From contig JAMJFZ010001816.1 in assembly GCA_026225945.1 (NCBI GenBank), positions 8,149,001 to 8,213,000 on the forward strand: 64,000 bases of DNA. Reading direction: 5' to 3'. Of the stretch, positions 11,253 to 21,610 are shown one piece after another; position 1 is the first letter of the stretch, and each line of letters starts with the position of its first letter. Position numbers and translations under genes: made by a program. Under the pieces are notes generated by a model. The model had not been told where the DNA came from and did no database searches. It saw only the letters and a program-made list of their open reading frames with translations. This DNA comes from Cricetomys ansorgei. Taxonomy: Eukaryota; Chordata; Mammalia; Rodentia; Nesomyidae.

Positions 11253-12856
11253 GAAGGGAAATATTTAAAACCCCAGGGCAAGAATTGAATGTGACCTAGA
11301 AGCAGCATAGTCTTTCTGGAAAGATGGCAATTTCAGGCATAGACTTGAGATGTTTAAGGCAATTATTTAACAGCACATATAGGTCAAAGGTTCAGTTGTC
11401 TAATGCCTCAAATGTTAAATCTGCCAAATGGCTTAAAAAAAAAATTTAAACGGAAGCCCTCATTGAAAATAGTCCTTGAAAATAAAACTGGAATTTTATA
11501 AAAATACAACCAAGAATTAGTGGAAGTTGCTATTAAAGCTAGAGAAAGCTACACTTTTGTGTTTATTAAATTTTCTAGGGAGACCACATTTTAAAACTTT
11601 CAATTATGTGGTCATGGGGTGCTAAATATTTCCTCTCATCATTCTTTCTTGCCTAACCTCACTCTGTTGGCTCTGAAGTGACATACAAAAACCTTCTCAT
11701 GCCCTGTAAGCCCCTGATACAGTGGTCACTCTTACCACTGATGTGGTTAGGAGTCCGTTCTCCATGCAAAACCCTTCTCTAAAGCCATTCTGTCTCCAAG
11801 GGCCCATTTTCCACTGACCTATATTTTACTTTATTTTCAAAAATCAGCTCATGCTAATTGTATAAAATAGTAGTTGGGTAAGTATGATATTTCATACTTG
11901 CCTGTGATGTATTTTGAATATATTCAACCTCACATTACCTCCTTGTCTCCTCCTTCTGATGACCCTTCGAACCACAGTAGAGACAGTGGCTGTCTTTGCC
12001 TATACTCAAGGGTCCCCTCAGCAGCCTTGTTGACCAATTCATTCTTGGTAAAGCCGGGCGGCTACAGCTACAGAAGTATTGAAGCTGTGCTCACTGCTCT
12101 GCTCCTCACGATATTCCTCATACACGATGTTATTATAAAGTAAAAAGCTCTTTGTAAGCCTCTTGTCCCCCATGCAAACTGTTCATTTAGTATAAATTGT
12201 AACTTGTTACCTAAAACCCTTTAGGGAAAATTGCCCAGAGCTTGTATCAGTGTATTTACACTGCTATCCCGCCAAGCTGAGGATAAAAGCTGAGTCTTCC
12301 CGTCAGAGGGTGTGTTCTTTTAGGTGAAGCACCTGCAACTGAATGGACTTTACCTCTTTGTTCTGTCAGTACTGTTAATATCAGTGGCCTTTGTGTTCTG
12401 GGGTACCTCGGTGATCATAGTTCCATGGATTCTCTTCATCACACTTGCCAGAAACTCTTGGAGCCCCCTTTCCCCTGCCCCTTGAGAAATAGCCTGTATA
12501 GTTAGTGTCTAATGATTAAACTTTTACCACATAAACATTTCCCAGAACAAACAGATCGCTAGATCTAGGCAGACTATCTTGGCCTCCAGCTGCTGAGCAA
12601 ATTGCCTGCCCAGGACTTGAGAGAACAGAGGAAGTAGGTTGCTGTGGGAGCTAGAGGGTCTGCCAGGCAGCCATTTGGACAACCTCCACATGAGTGATCT
12701 CTACCACCTCTGTCCAAGCTGCACGATCATTCTTGGGCCCTCAAAGAAATGTGTTCAGGGGATGAAATTTGGAGTGGCAAGGCAAACAGGGCATTTGATA
12801 CCTAGTCTGGATAAAGACAGTACCCAGAACATGCCCGTCTGTCATTTCCTAGGTAA
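11253..12856. other. Anonymous sequence
   Basis: No recognised repeat or gene. The 162-codon frame starting at 12639 enters the neighbouring microsatellite, and most of its length is translated TATG/CACA repeat. Confidence 0.5.
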
Positions 12857-13072
12857 CACATACACATATACATACATGCATATATATGTACGTACACATA
12901 ATATACATATATACATGTATATATATGTATATGTGTACGTACATATATATGCACAGAACATATATACACATATATGTATGCATGTATATGTATATGTGTG
13001 TGATATATGTATATTCACATATGTACGGGTGCACATATGTGTGCAGGTGCACATATGTGCTTATGTGTATAG
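12857..13072. repeat. Compound (CATA/TATG/CACATATG)n microsatellite
   Basis: Over 200 bp of imperfect ACATA, TATG, TACGTA, GTGCACATATGTG and related units, almost entirely alternating purine-pyrimidine and rich in self-complementary blocks (for example TATATATGTACGTACA). Both strands stay open across it, producing Tyr-Ile-Cys-Thr runs that are not proteins. Confidence 0.93.
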
Positions 13073-13194
13073 AGGGTTTAGGTGGATGTTAAGTGTCTTC
13101 CTGATCACTCTCTACCTTAGATATTGAGGTAGGATCAGTCAACATACTCAACATACATCACATAAGGTCACTCAACATACCCAGTGCTTGTCAT

Positions 13195-13378
13195 TTTAGC
13201 TAGCCTGGCTAGCCAGCTTGCTCCAGGGATTTCCCCCTCTCTTCCTCCTGTACACTGGGAGCACTGGCAGGCTGCCAGGCCAACCCAGCTTTTGTTTTGA
13301 TTTGGAGGATCTGAATTCTGGTCCTTCTAATACCTGAGCAACAAGTGTTTTACCCACTAAGCTAGAGTCCCTAGATAA
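13195..13378 (-). mobile_element. RSINE1/B4-type SINE fragment
   Basis: In reverse complement: a tRNA-like head (plus strand ends TTACCCACTAAGCTAGAGTC), GGTATTAGAAGGACCAGAATTC, then AAAGCTGGGTTGGCCTGGCAGCC and AGCAAGCTGGCTAGCCAGGCTAGC, the RSINE1 middle module. Opposite in orientation to the related SINE at 13731. Confidence 0.7.
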
Positions 13379-13730
13379 GCTTTCAGTCATATTTTATTTT
13401 CATATTGGCACATCTGGAGTTTTATTCTTGCACCGTCTGTGTCTACTGACTCTTAAATTCCACAGAGTTAGCCATAAAAGCACTGTGCATTTTGTTCTCC
13501 TCAGTCTCTGTAATTCTCCTTCAGGGTACTAAACGTTAACTAAGGGAGACTAAAGCTGCAATGAACATGTTCCAACGGACTTGCTATTGGAGCAAAGTCT
13601 CACTACCTAAAATTGGTTTTGTCCAGACTTTTAAATCCTACATTCATGCCAAAACATCATATAATAACCTATAAATGTGTATACTTTTCATGGCTTTCTG
13701 TGTCAGCTAAAAAAATAAATGAAAATGTGA
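13379..13730. other. Anonymous AT-rich spacer
   Basis: 350 bp between two inverted B4/RSINE1-type SINEs. Nothing recognised. Confidence 0.5.
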
Positions 13731-14058
13731 GGCCGAGAGATGGCTCAGCAGGTAACAGCATTTGTTATGCAAACATGGGGACTTGAGTTTGGATTCCCCA
13801 GCACTCACATAAAATGTTGGGGATAGCCCTGTAGGCCCGTGGCTCCAAGAGTGCAGAGAGAGTAGGATTCCAGGAGCTCACTGGCAAGTCAAAGCAGCAA
13901 ACTTCTCTTTCAGTGAGAGACATTTTCCCAAGGCAAGAAGGAAGAAAATGAGGAAGACACAGAACATCTTTCTCTGGCTTTGGCTTTGCATTCCTGTGAG
14001 TACATGAACCTGCACTCTTGTGTGCACCCAACACACACCCACACACACCCCCACACAT
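13731..14058 (+). mobile_element. B4/RSINE1-type composite SINE
   Basis: Head GGCCGAGAGATGGCTCAGCAGG, then GGATTCCCCAGCACTCACATAAAATGTTGGG, CCTGTAGGCCCGTGGCTCC, TTCCAGGAGCTCACTGGC, CAGTGAGAGACATTTTCCC, and a CACACACCC tail at 14030-14058. The tail ends beside TTAATTAATTAA. Confidence 0.85.
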
Positions 14059-14100
14059 GTTAATTAATTAACTGATCATTTAAAATTTTCAAATGTTGTT

Positions 14101-14172
14101 TGGGCTAGAAACATAGCTCAATAATAGAGGATTTGCTTAGCAGGTGTGCAGTGGGTGCAATCATCAGCACTG
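14101..14172 (+). mobile_element. ID-type SINE (tRNA-Ala/BC1-related), decayed
   Basis: GGGCTAGAAACATAGCTCAATAATAGAGGATTTGCTTAGCAGGTGTG followed by a decayed GGTTCAATC-like B box matches the ID head (GGGGTTTAGCTCAGTGGTAGAGC in intact copies). Only the 75 bp core is present, with a poor A-tail. Transcriptional activity is unlikely. Confidence 0.7.
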
Positions 14173-14247
14173 ATGCAATCCAATTTAAAAGCACTCCAAA
14201 TAGTAAAAGGCAAACACAATAAAAACAACCCTGAGCGCATCTTGTGA

Positions 14248-14393
14248 TTTGTTGTTGTTGTTTTTGAGACAGGGTCTCACTATGTGGCTTTGGCTGTCCT
14301 GGCTCTGTAGATCAGGCCTTGAACTCACAGAGATCCATCTGTCTCTGCCTTCCAAGTCCTGGGATCAAAAGTGTGCGCCGCCATGCATGGCTC
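14248..14393 (-). mobile_element. B1 SINE with (GTT)n start
   Basis: (GTT)5 then TTTTTGAGACAGGGTCTCACTATG, GGCTGTCCTGG, AGATCAGGCCTTGAACTCACAGAGATCC and CGCCGCCATGCATGGCT form the reverse-complement B1. Two internal deletions are visible around CCTGGCTCTGTAG. Confidence 0.92.
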
Positions 14394-15294
14394 ATCTTCT
14401 GATTTTCGTACTCAAGGCATTTTGACAGTCCTGCTTTCCAAAAACGTGGAGCTATCAGGTATATGACTGCAAAATGAATGCAGATGTCAGCACCTTCATT
14501 TGTAAGAGCTCACTGCAGTCCTGGAGAACATGCCAAACCAGAAGGAGGGAGGAGAAGATGAAAGGAGCTGCGGGAGCAACATGTTGGAGCTGGATTTCCT
14601 GTAGGTAGTGCGTACAGGCACACACAGAAGTCCCTCAGCAATGGTTTAAGGCAGCCTTAAAAACCTAGCACCAAGGGACATTTTACCCATTTGTCAGGCC
14701 TGGGAGCTAGGCCACCTCATTTGCATGAGCTTTGTGTTCACTTTTAAACAACTGAAATGATGAAAAGCAAGTTCCTTGTGGTGTCTCCTCAAAACCATCA
14801 GGGGAACCCATCTCCATGCATGTGTTGGATCACAGTTCCCATTCCGAGGGAGTGTGTCTTCGCATCAAAGCAAGTGTCACTGTGGTTAGGAAGCCTTCCT
14901 GACAGCTATGAAACTTCTCCCTTGGACTACAGGTTTGTTTGTTTAATTTTTTTCATTTATTGATTTTTTTTTCCCATTAGAAGAATGCAGTAAAAAAGAA
15001 TTTATTGGTTTAACAAAGAAAACAAAATCGTACCATGATGCTGGTGAAACAGATTTTCAGTGTGACCACACGCTATGTGTCTCTCATGGATTCATCTCCC
15101 TGGGAAGCTTGAGTGGCTACAGCATAGTGCCTCACTCCAAGGGTCTATAAAGTTCTTAAAATATTAAGAAAGACAAAATTGTCAGAAGACCAGTTCTTGA
15201 ATGAAATCTCTCATGAAATGAGATGAGGCAGCCATGTTGCTGAGAAGCATGGTGTGGCTTGGTTTATTATTACGTTATTAACGACTTTACTACG
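14394..15294. other. Anonymous sequence
   Basis: No recognised repeat or gene. A T-rich patch lies at 14940-14975. Confidence 0.5.
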
Positions 15295-15686
15295 TGTAGT
15301 GGTTTGCATAAGAATGGCTCCCATAGGTTCATATATTTGAGTGCTTGGGTATCAGGAAGTAGTTCTGCCTGAGAGGGATCAGGAGGTGTGGCCTTGTTGG
15401 AATAAGTGTGGCCTTGTTGGAGGAAGTGTGCCTCTGGGGTGGGCTTTGGAGTTTCCGAAGCTCCGGCCCCGTCCAGTGTCCCTCTCTGTTTCTTCTGCCT
15501 GGGAGTCCAGATGTAGAACTCTCAGCTACTCTCCAGCTCTATGTCTGTCTGCCACCATGCTCCCCGCCATGATGATAATGGACTAAAACTCTGAAACTGT
15601 AAGCAAGCCCCAATTAAATCCTTTCTTTTACAAGAGTTATCATGGTCATGGTGTCTCTTCATAGCAATAGAACAATGACTAAGACA
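15295..15686 (+). mobile_element. Rodent MT-type MaLR LTR (solo, nearly full length)
   Basis: Starts near TGTAGTGGTTTGCATAAGAATGG and ends GAACAATGACTAAGACA, so it has TG..CA termini. Internal landmarks are GGAGGTGTGGCCTTGTTGGA, partly duplicated at 15390-15425; CAGATGTAGAACTCTCAGC; CCGCCATGATGATAATGG; CCCCAATTAAATCC; and AGTTATCATGGTCATGGTGTCTC. No internal retroelement sequence flanks it. Possible target duplications (CTACG/CTATA) match at only 3 of 5 bases. Confidence 0.85.
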
Positions 15687-16808
15687 CTATAGGAATCTGG
15701 CGAAGAAACTGACCACTAATAGGAAATATTTGGTTCTATTCTGCAAATAAAGTGATGGTCACATAATCTGTTAAGATCACTCAGAAGATCAGCATCCTGT
15801 CGGTCAGCCTTACTGTGAGATCTCTACTTAATATGTGCTGTTTAGAAGGGAGAGATTCTCCTAAGAGTGATGTGATTTCTTATTTGGCGTTGTACTCTTC
15901 TCATCTCCAAATTCTCTTACTGTCACTAGGGAAAATGATTCAAGGACCCGCTATGGGCTGCTATTGTATCATCTTTGTACTGGACTTTGATGGAAAGGAA
16001 TTTGTCCAGATTCCAAATCCCCAAATTTAGGAAGAAGAATGTTCGTTGGACCCCCTGTGAAATATGAAGAGGGAGCGTTTCAGTCAAGCTCATGGTTGGT
16101 TAGGAAAGGCTTTGACTCCAAATGACAGTAAATACCAAACTTGTTGAGCCAGGCTGGACCACATGTGAACCTTCAAATCTCTATGTAGTACCCCTGTTGC
16201 TTTCTTCATAACATTCATACTAATCCCAGCGGTTTGCTTCACATCTTTTTCCTTATGACCAGGCATCAGTTAGATCTTCACTTGTCCCCTGATTTATCTC
16301 ACCACCCTCCCCTGCCAACCTGGGAAGTGTTGCTCTTGAACTAGGACAGAGTTGGCGGTGAACAAAGTACGGCCCTGAGACTCCAGCAATCTCTAAAGCT
16401 TTGCATCTGTAGTCAGGAATTTGCCTCTGAATGAAAGGCAAATGACTAAACCAGCGTCCATATTGATGGGTGCTAGGGCTAGCTCTTGCTGTGCTAGGAG
16501 TACGGTAAAGAATGAATGGACATTGGATTGTTCAAGCCTTCTCTTCCTTCCACTGACACTTCAACTCTACTGGTGTCCTCTGGATCTGCCTCAGAGATGC
16601 AACCTAATCCTGTAAGCCACAAGAACGATATTGTTGAAAGTGAATCTAGAAGTCATCCAGGTGACATGCCAGAAGGGGGAAAGATTACAATCATGATAAT
16701 CAAGGCTATTATAACACTAGGGGTGACAAGCCAGGAAGATCAGCACTATGGGATAAAGCTGGGTAAAAGAACAGTAATACAAAATGATTCTCAGAATGTG
16801 TTGGAAGC
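15687..16808. other. Anonymous sequence between two LTRs
   Basis: No gene or repeat recognised. The 135-codon frame from 16516 runs into the downstream LTR and shows no domain. Confidence 0.5.
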
Positions 16809-17154
16809 TGTCTATTGGGGTTTTATTGCTGTGAAGAGACACCATGATTATGGCAACCCTTATAAAGGAAAACACTTAATTGGGGGCTGGCTTATAGTTC
16901 AGAGCTTTAGTCCATTATCATGATGGCTGAAAGCATGGTGTGCATGCAGGCAGACATGGTGATGGAGAAGGAGCTGAGAGTTCTACATCTGGATTGGCAG
17001 GCAGCAGCAAGAGAGAATGAGACATGGCTTGGTTGGAGCATCTGAAACCTCAAACCCCTCCCCCCAGTGACATACTTCCTCCAACAAGGCCACACCTCCT
17101 AATAGTGCTATTCCTTTTGAGCCAACGGGGGCCATTTTCATTCAAACCATCACA
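16809..17154 (-). mobile_element. Rodent MT-type MaLR LTR (solo)
   Basis: On the plus strand: TGTCTATTGGGGTTTTATTGCTGTGAAGAGACACC, GAGCTGAGAGTTCTACATCTGG, CAACAAGGCCACACCTCCTAATAG, then TTTTCATTCAAACCATCACA. This is the reverse complement of the family at 15295. It has TG..CA ends and no flanking internal region. Confidence 0.88.
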
Positions 17155-17321
17155 ATGTTCAAGGAAGTTGAGAGGAATTTTATTATCTGAGCTTCTGAAA
17201 TGGCCTGAAAGAGGATAGAAGAAAAGCATGGAGGCAGGCACTATGGTGAGTATCCAAGACTGAAAATATTTCAAAGTATAAAATCTCTTTGACTTTGGAC
17301 GGCACTATACTAATCAAGTCA

Positions 17322-17640
17322 CCTGCATTAGTTCTCATCCTTGGTGCTATGGCCAAATACCTGGAAGAAGTGACGTAAAAGGGGAAGATTCATCTTGGCT
17401 CACAGTTTAGACGGACACAGTCCATTATGGTGCCAGGGGCAGCTCTCCAACCCTGGCATTGGGAGCTTGGAGACAGTCACCTTGTGAGGGCAGACAAGAA
17501 GCAGAGGAGGAACTGGATGTGACCTTCAAAGACTCACACCAGTGATTCATTAGCCAGGCCTCCCCAAAACAGTGTCACTAGCAGGGGACCATATATTCAG
17601 ACACATGAACCTATGGGGACCCAACTTGAAAATATCGTAA
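17322..17640 (-). mobile_element. Older MaLR LTR
   Basis: TGCATTAGTTCTCATCCTTGGTGCTATGGCCAAATACCTGG at the left, GGCTCACAGTTTAGACGGACACAGTCCATTATGGTGCC in the middle and ACACATGAACCTATGGGGACCC at the right give the reverse-oriented MaLR layout. It is more diverged than the LTR 170 bp to its left. Confidence 0.7.
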
Positions 17641-18860
17641 GAGGAAATGGCTAAACATTAGCACTCCTAACCAACTGTAGCTACACAGCACACTGTCGAT
17701 TGCCATTTTCCCCTCCTGGAAGATACAGCTCACTGTTGCTGCTCATTATCGCAAGAGAGTACAATCTCACACAGCATTCAGACAGTGGAAGGTCAAAATG
17801 CAAAACCAGAAGTCTGGTTTCTGCTGAATGTGGACCTGCTTTTTATCGTTGTAAAATGAAGAAATCCTAGATCCAGATGTTTTAAATAGAGGGCAATTGG
17901 TAGAGTCAAAGGTGATAATGAGATGTAGATCAAATTAAAGTAGAAGGATGTGGCTGAAGCCTCCCAACTCTCTCCCTATTACTCCAACTAGCTTGACTAT
18001 TAATTCTGCAGTATGCCACGCCTCCCCATTACTCTGCACACATTTGGCCTAAGTCTCCTGTAACATCCTGTCACTAAATTATTCACGAGGCTGCTCCTCT
18101 TCTGCCTGCAGCCATTCCTCCTTCTTAGTGGCTCCCACCATCTGAGATGGTGGTTCCCTGGCACATAAAAGCAAGGGATCGTTATCAACAATCCTCCGAC
18201 TTCATTATTATTTCACAGGATGGACTGCCAAAGATAAAGTATAAAAATCCCTTCTTAGAGTTCATCACCAGCCACATTTTCTCATATCCGATTTCATTCT
18301 TCTCTTCCAAGAAGCCTAAATAGGAGTCGATATTGATTTTGGAAATATGTTCCTTGAATAGTAAGAAATAGCAAAGCGTACTCTGAAATGTGATGTTTAA
18401 ATCTACATTTTGCTTCATTCAGATAAAACAAAATTTTGTGCTTTGTCAGCGTGAAGAGAACCTAACAGAAGAACATTCCGTATTTAGCAGTGGGGGAAAA
18501 AATCTTTTTGCTACTCCTTTTGTGCGTGCGTTTGGAGTGAATATAGTATCTAGGGTTCTGCCTTTGTAAGTCCCTTTACAGGTTAGAAGAATCAAGAAGG
18601 AAAAATTCAACTGCATTTTTGGTACACAACCTGACAGGACACAGGCTTCAACTCACAAATATTCTGAAAGATTTGTCTCCTGGAAAATATCCATGCAGAT
18701 AAAGTGCTAAGACAAGACAGGGCGAAATAGTGGCGTTGAAACCAGTTCTTACATTTTTCATGTGGGACTGCTTTTTTGTCCTTTGTGTTAAATATTCAGA
18801 ATAATTTGGATCTCTTTTTTAAACTGATAAAATAAAATTTAAGTGGGGCTAGATCACATG
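17641..18860. other. Anonymous sequence containing a perfect-arm palindrome
   Basis: No gene or repeat recognised. A 9-bp-arm palindrome with a single central base lies at 18135-18153. Confidence 0.5.
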
Positions 18861-18868
18861 AGCGCATG

Positions 18869-18916
<48 letters not shown>

Positions 18917-18929
18917 CGCGCACGCACGC
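18861..18929. repeat. (TG)n-(CG)n alternating purine-pyrimidine tract
   Basis: An AGCGCATG lead-in, about 20 TG units, then GCGCGCGCGCGCG and CACGCACGC. The CpG-rich block is striking in otherwise CpG-depleted DNA, and the tract has strong left-handed (Z) DNA potential. Confidence 0.96.
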
Positions 18930-19704
18930 TTGCAGATTCATTATTTCTGATTGGCCAAGTTTGAAAGCTTACTGGAGCATAATAAAAAAAAAGTCATATG
19001 CACATCGACAATGCTTCACACACACACACCCAGCCCCCCGAAACAGCCTAGGGAACACAAGGCTGGCAACAAAAATGGGAATACGTTCGGAAAATCACCG
19101 CCTCGCATCAGCAGGCTGTCATGTTCAGAAGCAAAGGCACAGTTAGACTCAGTATATAAATAGTCTCCCCCAGTTAGTCTCTTATGAAAAGCATATCACA
19201 CCCCAAGGGCTTCACTAGTCCTTCCCTGTGCTCACAGAGAGCATGACTGAGGGTGTGATTTTCACCGTCAGCAAGTGGCAAAGCCAAGCCTGTTTTCTGT
19301 GTTCAGTCTTTGCCTGGTGACAGGGCAGTCACTCATGGCCAGAGGCCATCGCTCTTGGTTTGATGCTCTGCTCTCTCTGACCATTGAAATTCAAAATCAC
19401 TTTGGAGCAAGGACCCTGGGACCCTGTGTTTTCATTTTCCACACACTGTCACCCACCCTGCCCGCCGAACCTGATCACTTTGCAGCCTAGTCCTTTTGCT
19501 AGCAATGGCGTGGCACCTCCTGCGCCCACCTTCCGCTTTCTGTGCTATTTTTTATTGTTTTTACTTTTTGCTTGTCTGTTTGCTTGTTTGGTTCTAAACA
19601 GCAGTCTCGTTTTTGGAGTAGGCTTATTTTACTTATGGAATTGAACATCTCATGGGTATTTCCGGGTAACAGGGTCATTCTTATGCCTCTTCTCATTGGT
19701 TGAT
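18930..19704. other. Anonymous sequence
   Basis: No recognised element. Short open frames (18868-19146, 19384-19644) are unsupported; the first is partly microsatellite. Confidence 0.5.
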
Positions 19705-19843
19705 TTGATACAAGGTTTCACCCCATAGCGCAGGTTAGTCTAGCACTAACTGTACAAACCAGGCTGGCCTTTAGTCCATTGTAATCCTCCTGTCTCGGCC
19801 TCCTTGGTGCTGGAATGACCGGCATGCACCACCATGCTTGGCT
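19705..19843 (-). mobile_element. Old B1/PB1-type SINE
   Basis: ATACAAGGTTTCACCCCATAGCGCAGG, AACCAGGCTGGCCTTTAGTCC, ATCCTCCTGTCTCGGCCTCC and CGGCATGCACCACCATGCTTGGCT make a reverse-complement B1-family element. The ATCCTCCTGTCTC block points to an older proto-B1 type. Confidence 0.8.
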
Positions 19844-20365
19844 GTTTATTTCATTTACATAACTGATTACTTAATAATTGATGTTAACTGTAGGTAATAG
19901 AATGAGACAGAGTTCTATCTCACTGCTGCCATGAATATTGAGGCTGCAGTCGTCTGAGTGTGACTTTGACTGTTTGGGACACTAACTTTTTGCTTTTTAG
20001 TCTTCCCATTCCTGTTTTTTAGGCCGTGTCTCATTGGGTTAGTTCTATCAAAGTTGTGCTTTGGAAAAACCTAACTGGATAGAGTGAAGCCAGATGTTTG
20101 CAGACATTTTGATTAACTTTTCCCACTTAAGCCACTTTTCAAATCGAAGACTGTTTCTGTGGAACAGACAAAATTCTTTGGCCCCCTAATACATCAAAAC
20201 TGAATTCTGAATTACAATCAAGTGACTGTTTCTTGTGTGTCTGTGGAGGGTTTCCAGGTTGTTTAAAGGACAATATTTTAAAATTTTCAGACGGCGAGTG
20301 TTCTGATATTTAGCTGTGATTGTTTTGCCTATATGTTGATTTTTGAAAATGGATGTAGTTATGAT

Positions 20366-20423
20366 GCTGTGTGTGTGCTGTGCATGTGTACCTGTGTGTG
20401 TATGTGTGCGTGTATGTGTGTTA
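20366..20423. repeat. Imperfect (TG)n tract
   Basis: TGTGTGTGCTGTGCATGTGTACC..TGTATGTGTGCGTGTATGTGTG, attached to the tail of the adjacent antisense ID element. Confidence 0.85.
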
Positions 20424-20490
20424 CTAGAGACTGCACCCAAGGCCCTGTGCCTGTGGACAAGCGCTCTACCGCTGTGTTGCGCCCGTATCC
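20424..20490 (-). mobile_element. ID-type SINE fragment
   Basis: GAGACTGCACCCAAGGCCCTGTGC..GACAAGCGCTCTACCGCTGTGTTGCGCCC is the reverse complement of the tRNA-Ala-like ID core (TAGAGCGCTTG box). Confidence 0.65.
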
Positions 20491-20779
20491 TCTAGCAGCT
20501 ACCTTTGTAAAGTTCGAAATTTTATACAAAACCTTGACTTCCAGCTTCTAAAGCTTGCAAAGGGCTAGCATCAACTGCAAAGATGCTTTCATTAAATGAA
20601 GTAGGGAGGCATGATTTAATGTTGATTTATTATTATTATTTCTCTTTATAAACACCCAGTTCACATGGGCTCACTTGGGTTTGTGGAGAAGGAAGAAAAA
20701 GAAAAGACTGTTTCCACCGTCAGCGGTGACATCTTTATTGCAAGTGTTTTACATATGTGGCTCTGTTTCTGGAACATTT

Positions 20780-21065
20780 TTTTTTCAATTAATTTATTGT
20801 CTTTCTGAATCTATCTTGTCTCACTTAATGCAATGGTCTCTAGTTCATTTATTTTTCTGAAAATGACACAATTTTATTTTTCCTTATACTTGTATAAAAC
20901 TCCGCTGTGTAATTATACTATTTTTTTTTCAAGGGATTCATATGTTGACAGACATCTGGGCTAATTCCCTATTTTGACTATTGTGAATATTACAGTAATA
21001 AATATGGATGTTCGGGCATTGCTGTCATATGTAGCTATACTTTAAAAATGGTTCTTACTTGTTAA
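20780..21065 (-). mobile_element. Antisense L1 3'-region fragment
   Basis: TCATATGTTGACAGACATCTGGGCTAATTCCC, TTTGACTATTGTGAATATTACAGTAATAAATATGGATG and the upstream CTTAATGCAATGGTCTCTAGTTC follow the order of the reverse complement of the L1 ORF2-end/3'UTR region. Confidence 0.8.
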
Positions 21066-21261
21066 ACAGTAAACCTTTTCTTGCTGTTGAGAACATTGAC
21101 TGCTGTTGGAGGGTCAGTCCATCATTTCTCCCTAGAGAGAGAATCCTCAAGAAATTACAACACTTCCGTAGTAGTCTGGGGGGGGTGGGCCGGTCACAGA
21201 AGATGTAGTCATCATGCCCAAACCAGTGAGTTACAATGTGGTCATGCGGGGTTCGGCCTGT

Positions 21262-21376
21262 TTATGACTATTTCTTTGCTACCAAGCATGAATGGTCTGA
21301 GTTCAATTCTCCAAACACACAAGGAGGAAGAAGCCGGGCAAGTTTTCCTACACACAGACAACAGGATGAATAAATA
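21262..21376 (+). mobile_element. B3-type SINE, 3' part
   Basis: TTTGCTACCAAGCATGAATGGTCTGAGTTCAATTCTCC (B-box region), GGAGGAAGAAGCC, and a tail CACACAGACAACAGGATGAATAAATAA fit a 5'-truncated B3/B2-family SINE. Confidence 0.6.
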
Positions 21377-21581
21377 ATTCATTTAATTCACTAACTCAGA
21401 GATAAGGCCTCTGCTGCAGATGCTTTGTGGTCTCATTGAGAAGTAATGTGCTCATATTTTTTCCTTCTGCCTTTGCTGCTATAACATCGGTCTATTAAAT
21501 TATGTTAAGTGGCTCTCTCTGCATTAAGTTTCACAGCCTGGTTCCTCTCTAGGAAGCCCTAAGTGCATTTCCCAACCTACT

Positions 21582-21610
21582 TTTTGTTTTGATTTGTTTT
21601 GTTTTGTTTT
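21582..21610. repeat. (TTTTG)n short tandem repeat
   Basis: TTTTTGTTTTGATTTGTTTTGTTTTGTTTT, about six imperfect units. No SINE body is recognisable next to it. Confidence 0.85.

Noticed and set aside
12639..13127. A 162-codon open frame, the longest in the window
   Set aside because: Most of its length is translated TATG/CACA microsatellite (Tyr-Ile-Cys-Thr runs), open on both strands, with no domain and no plausible promoter or splice context.
16804..17159. Target-site duplications around the 16.8 kb LTR
   Set aside because: Flanking pentamers (GAAGC and ATGTT) do not match. They are either eroded or the ends are mis-set by a few bases.
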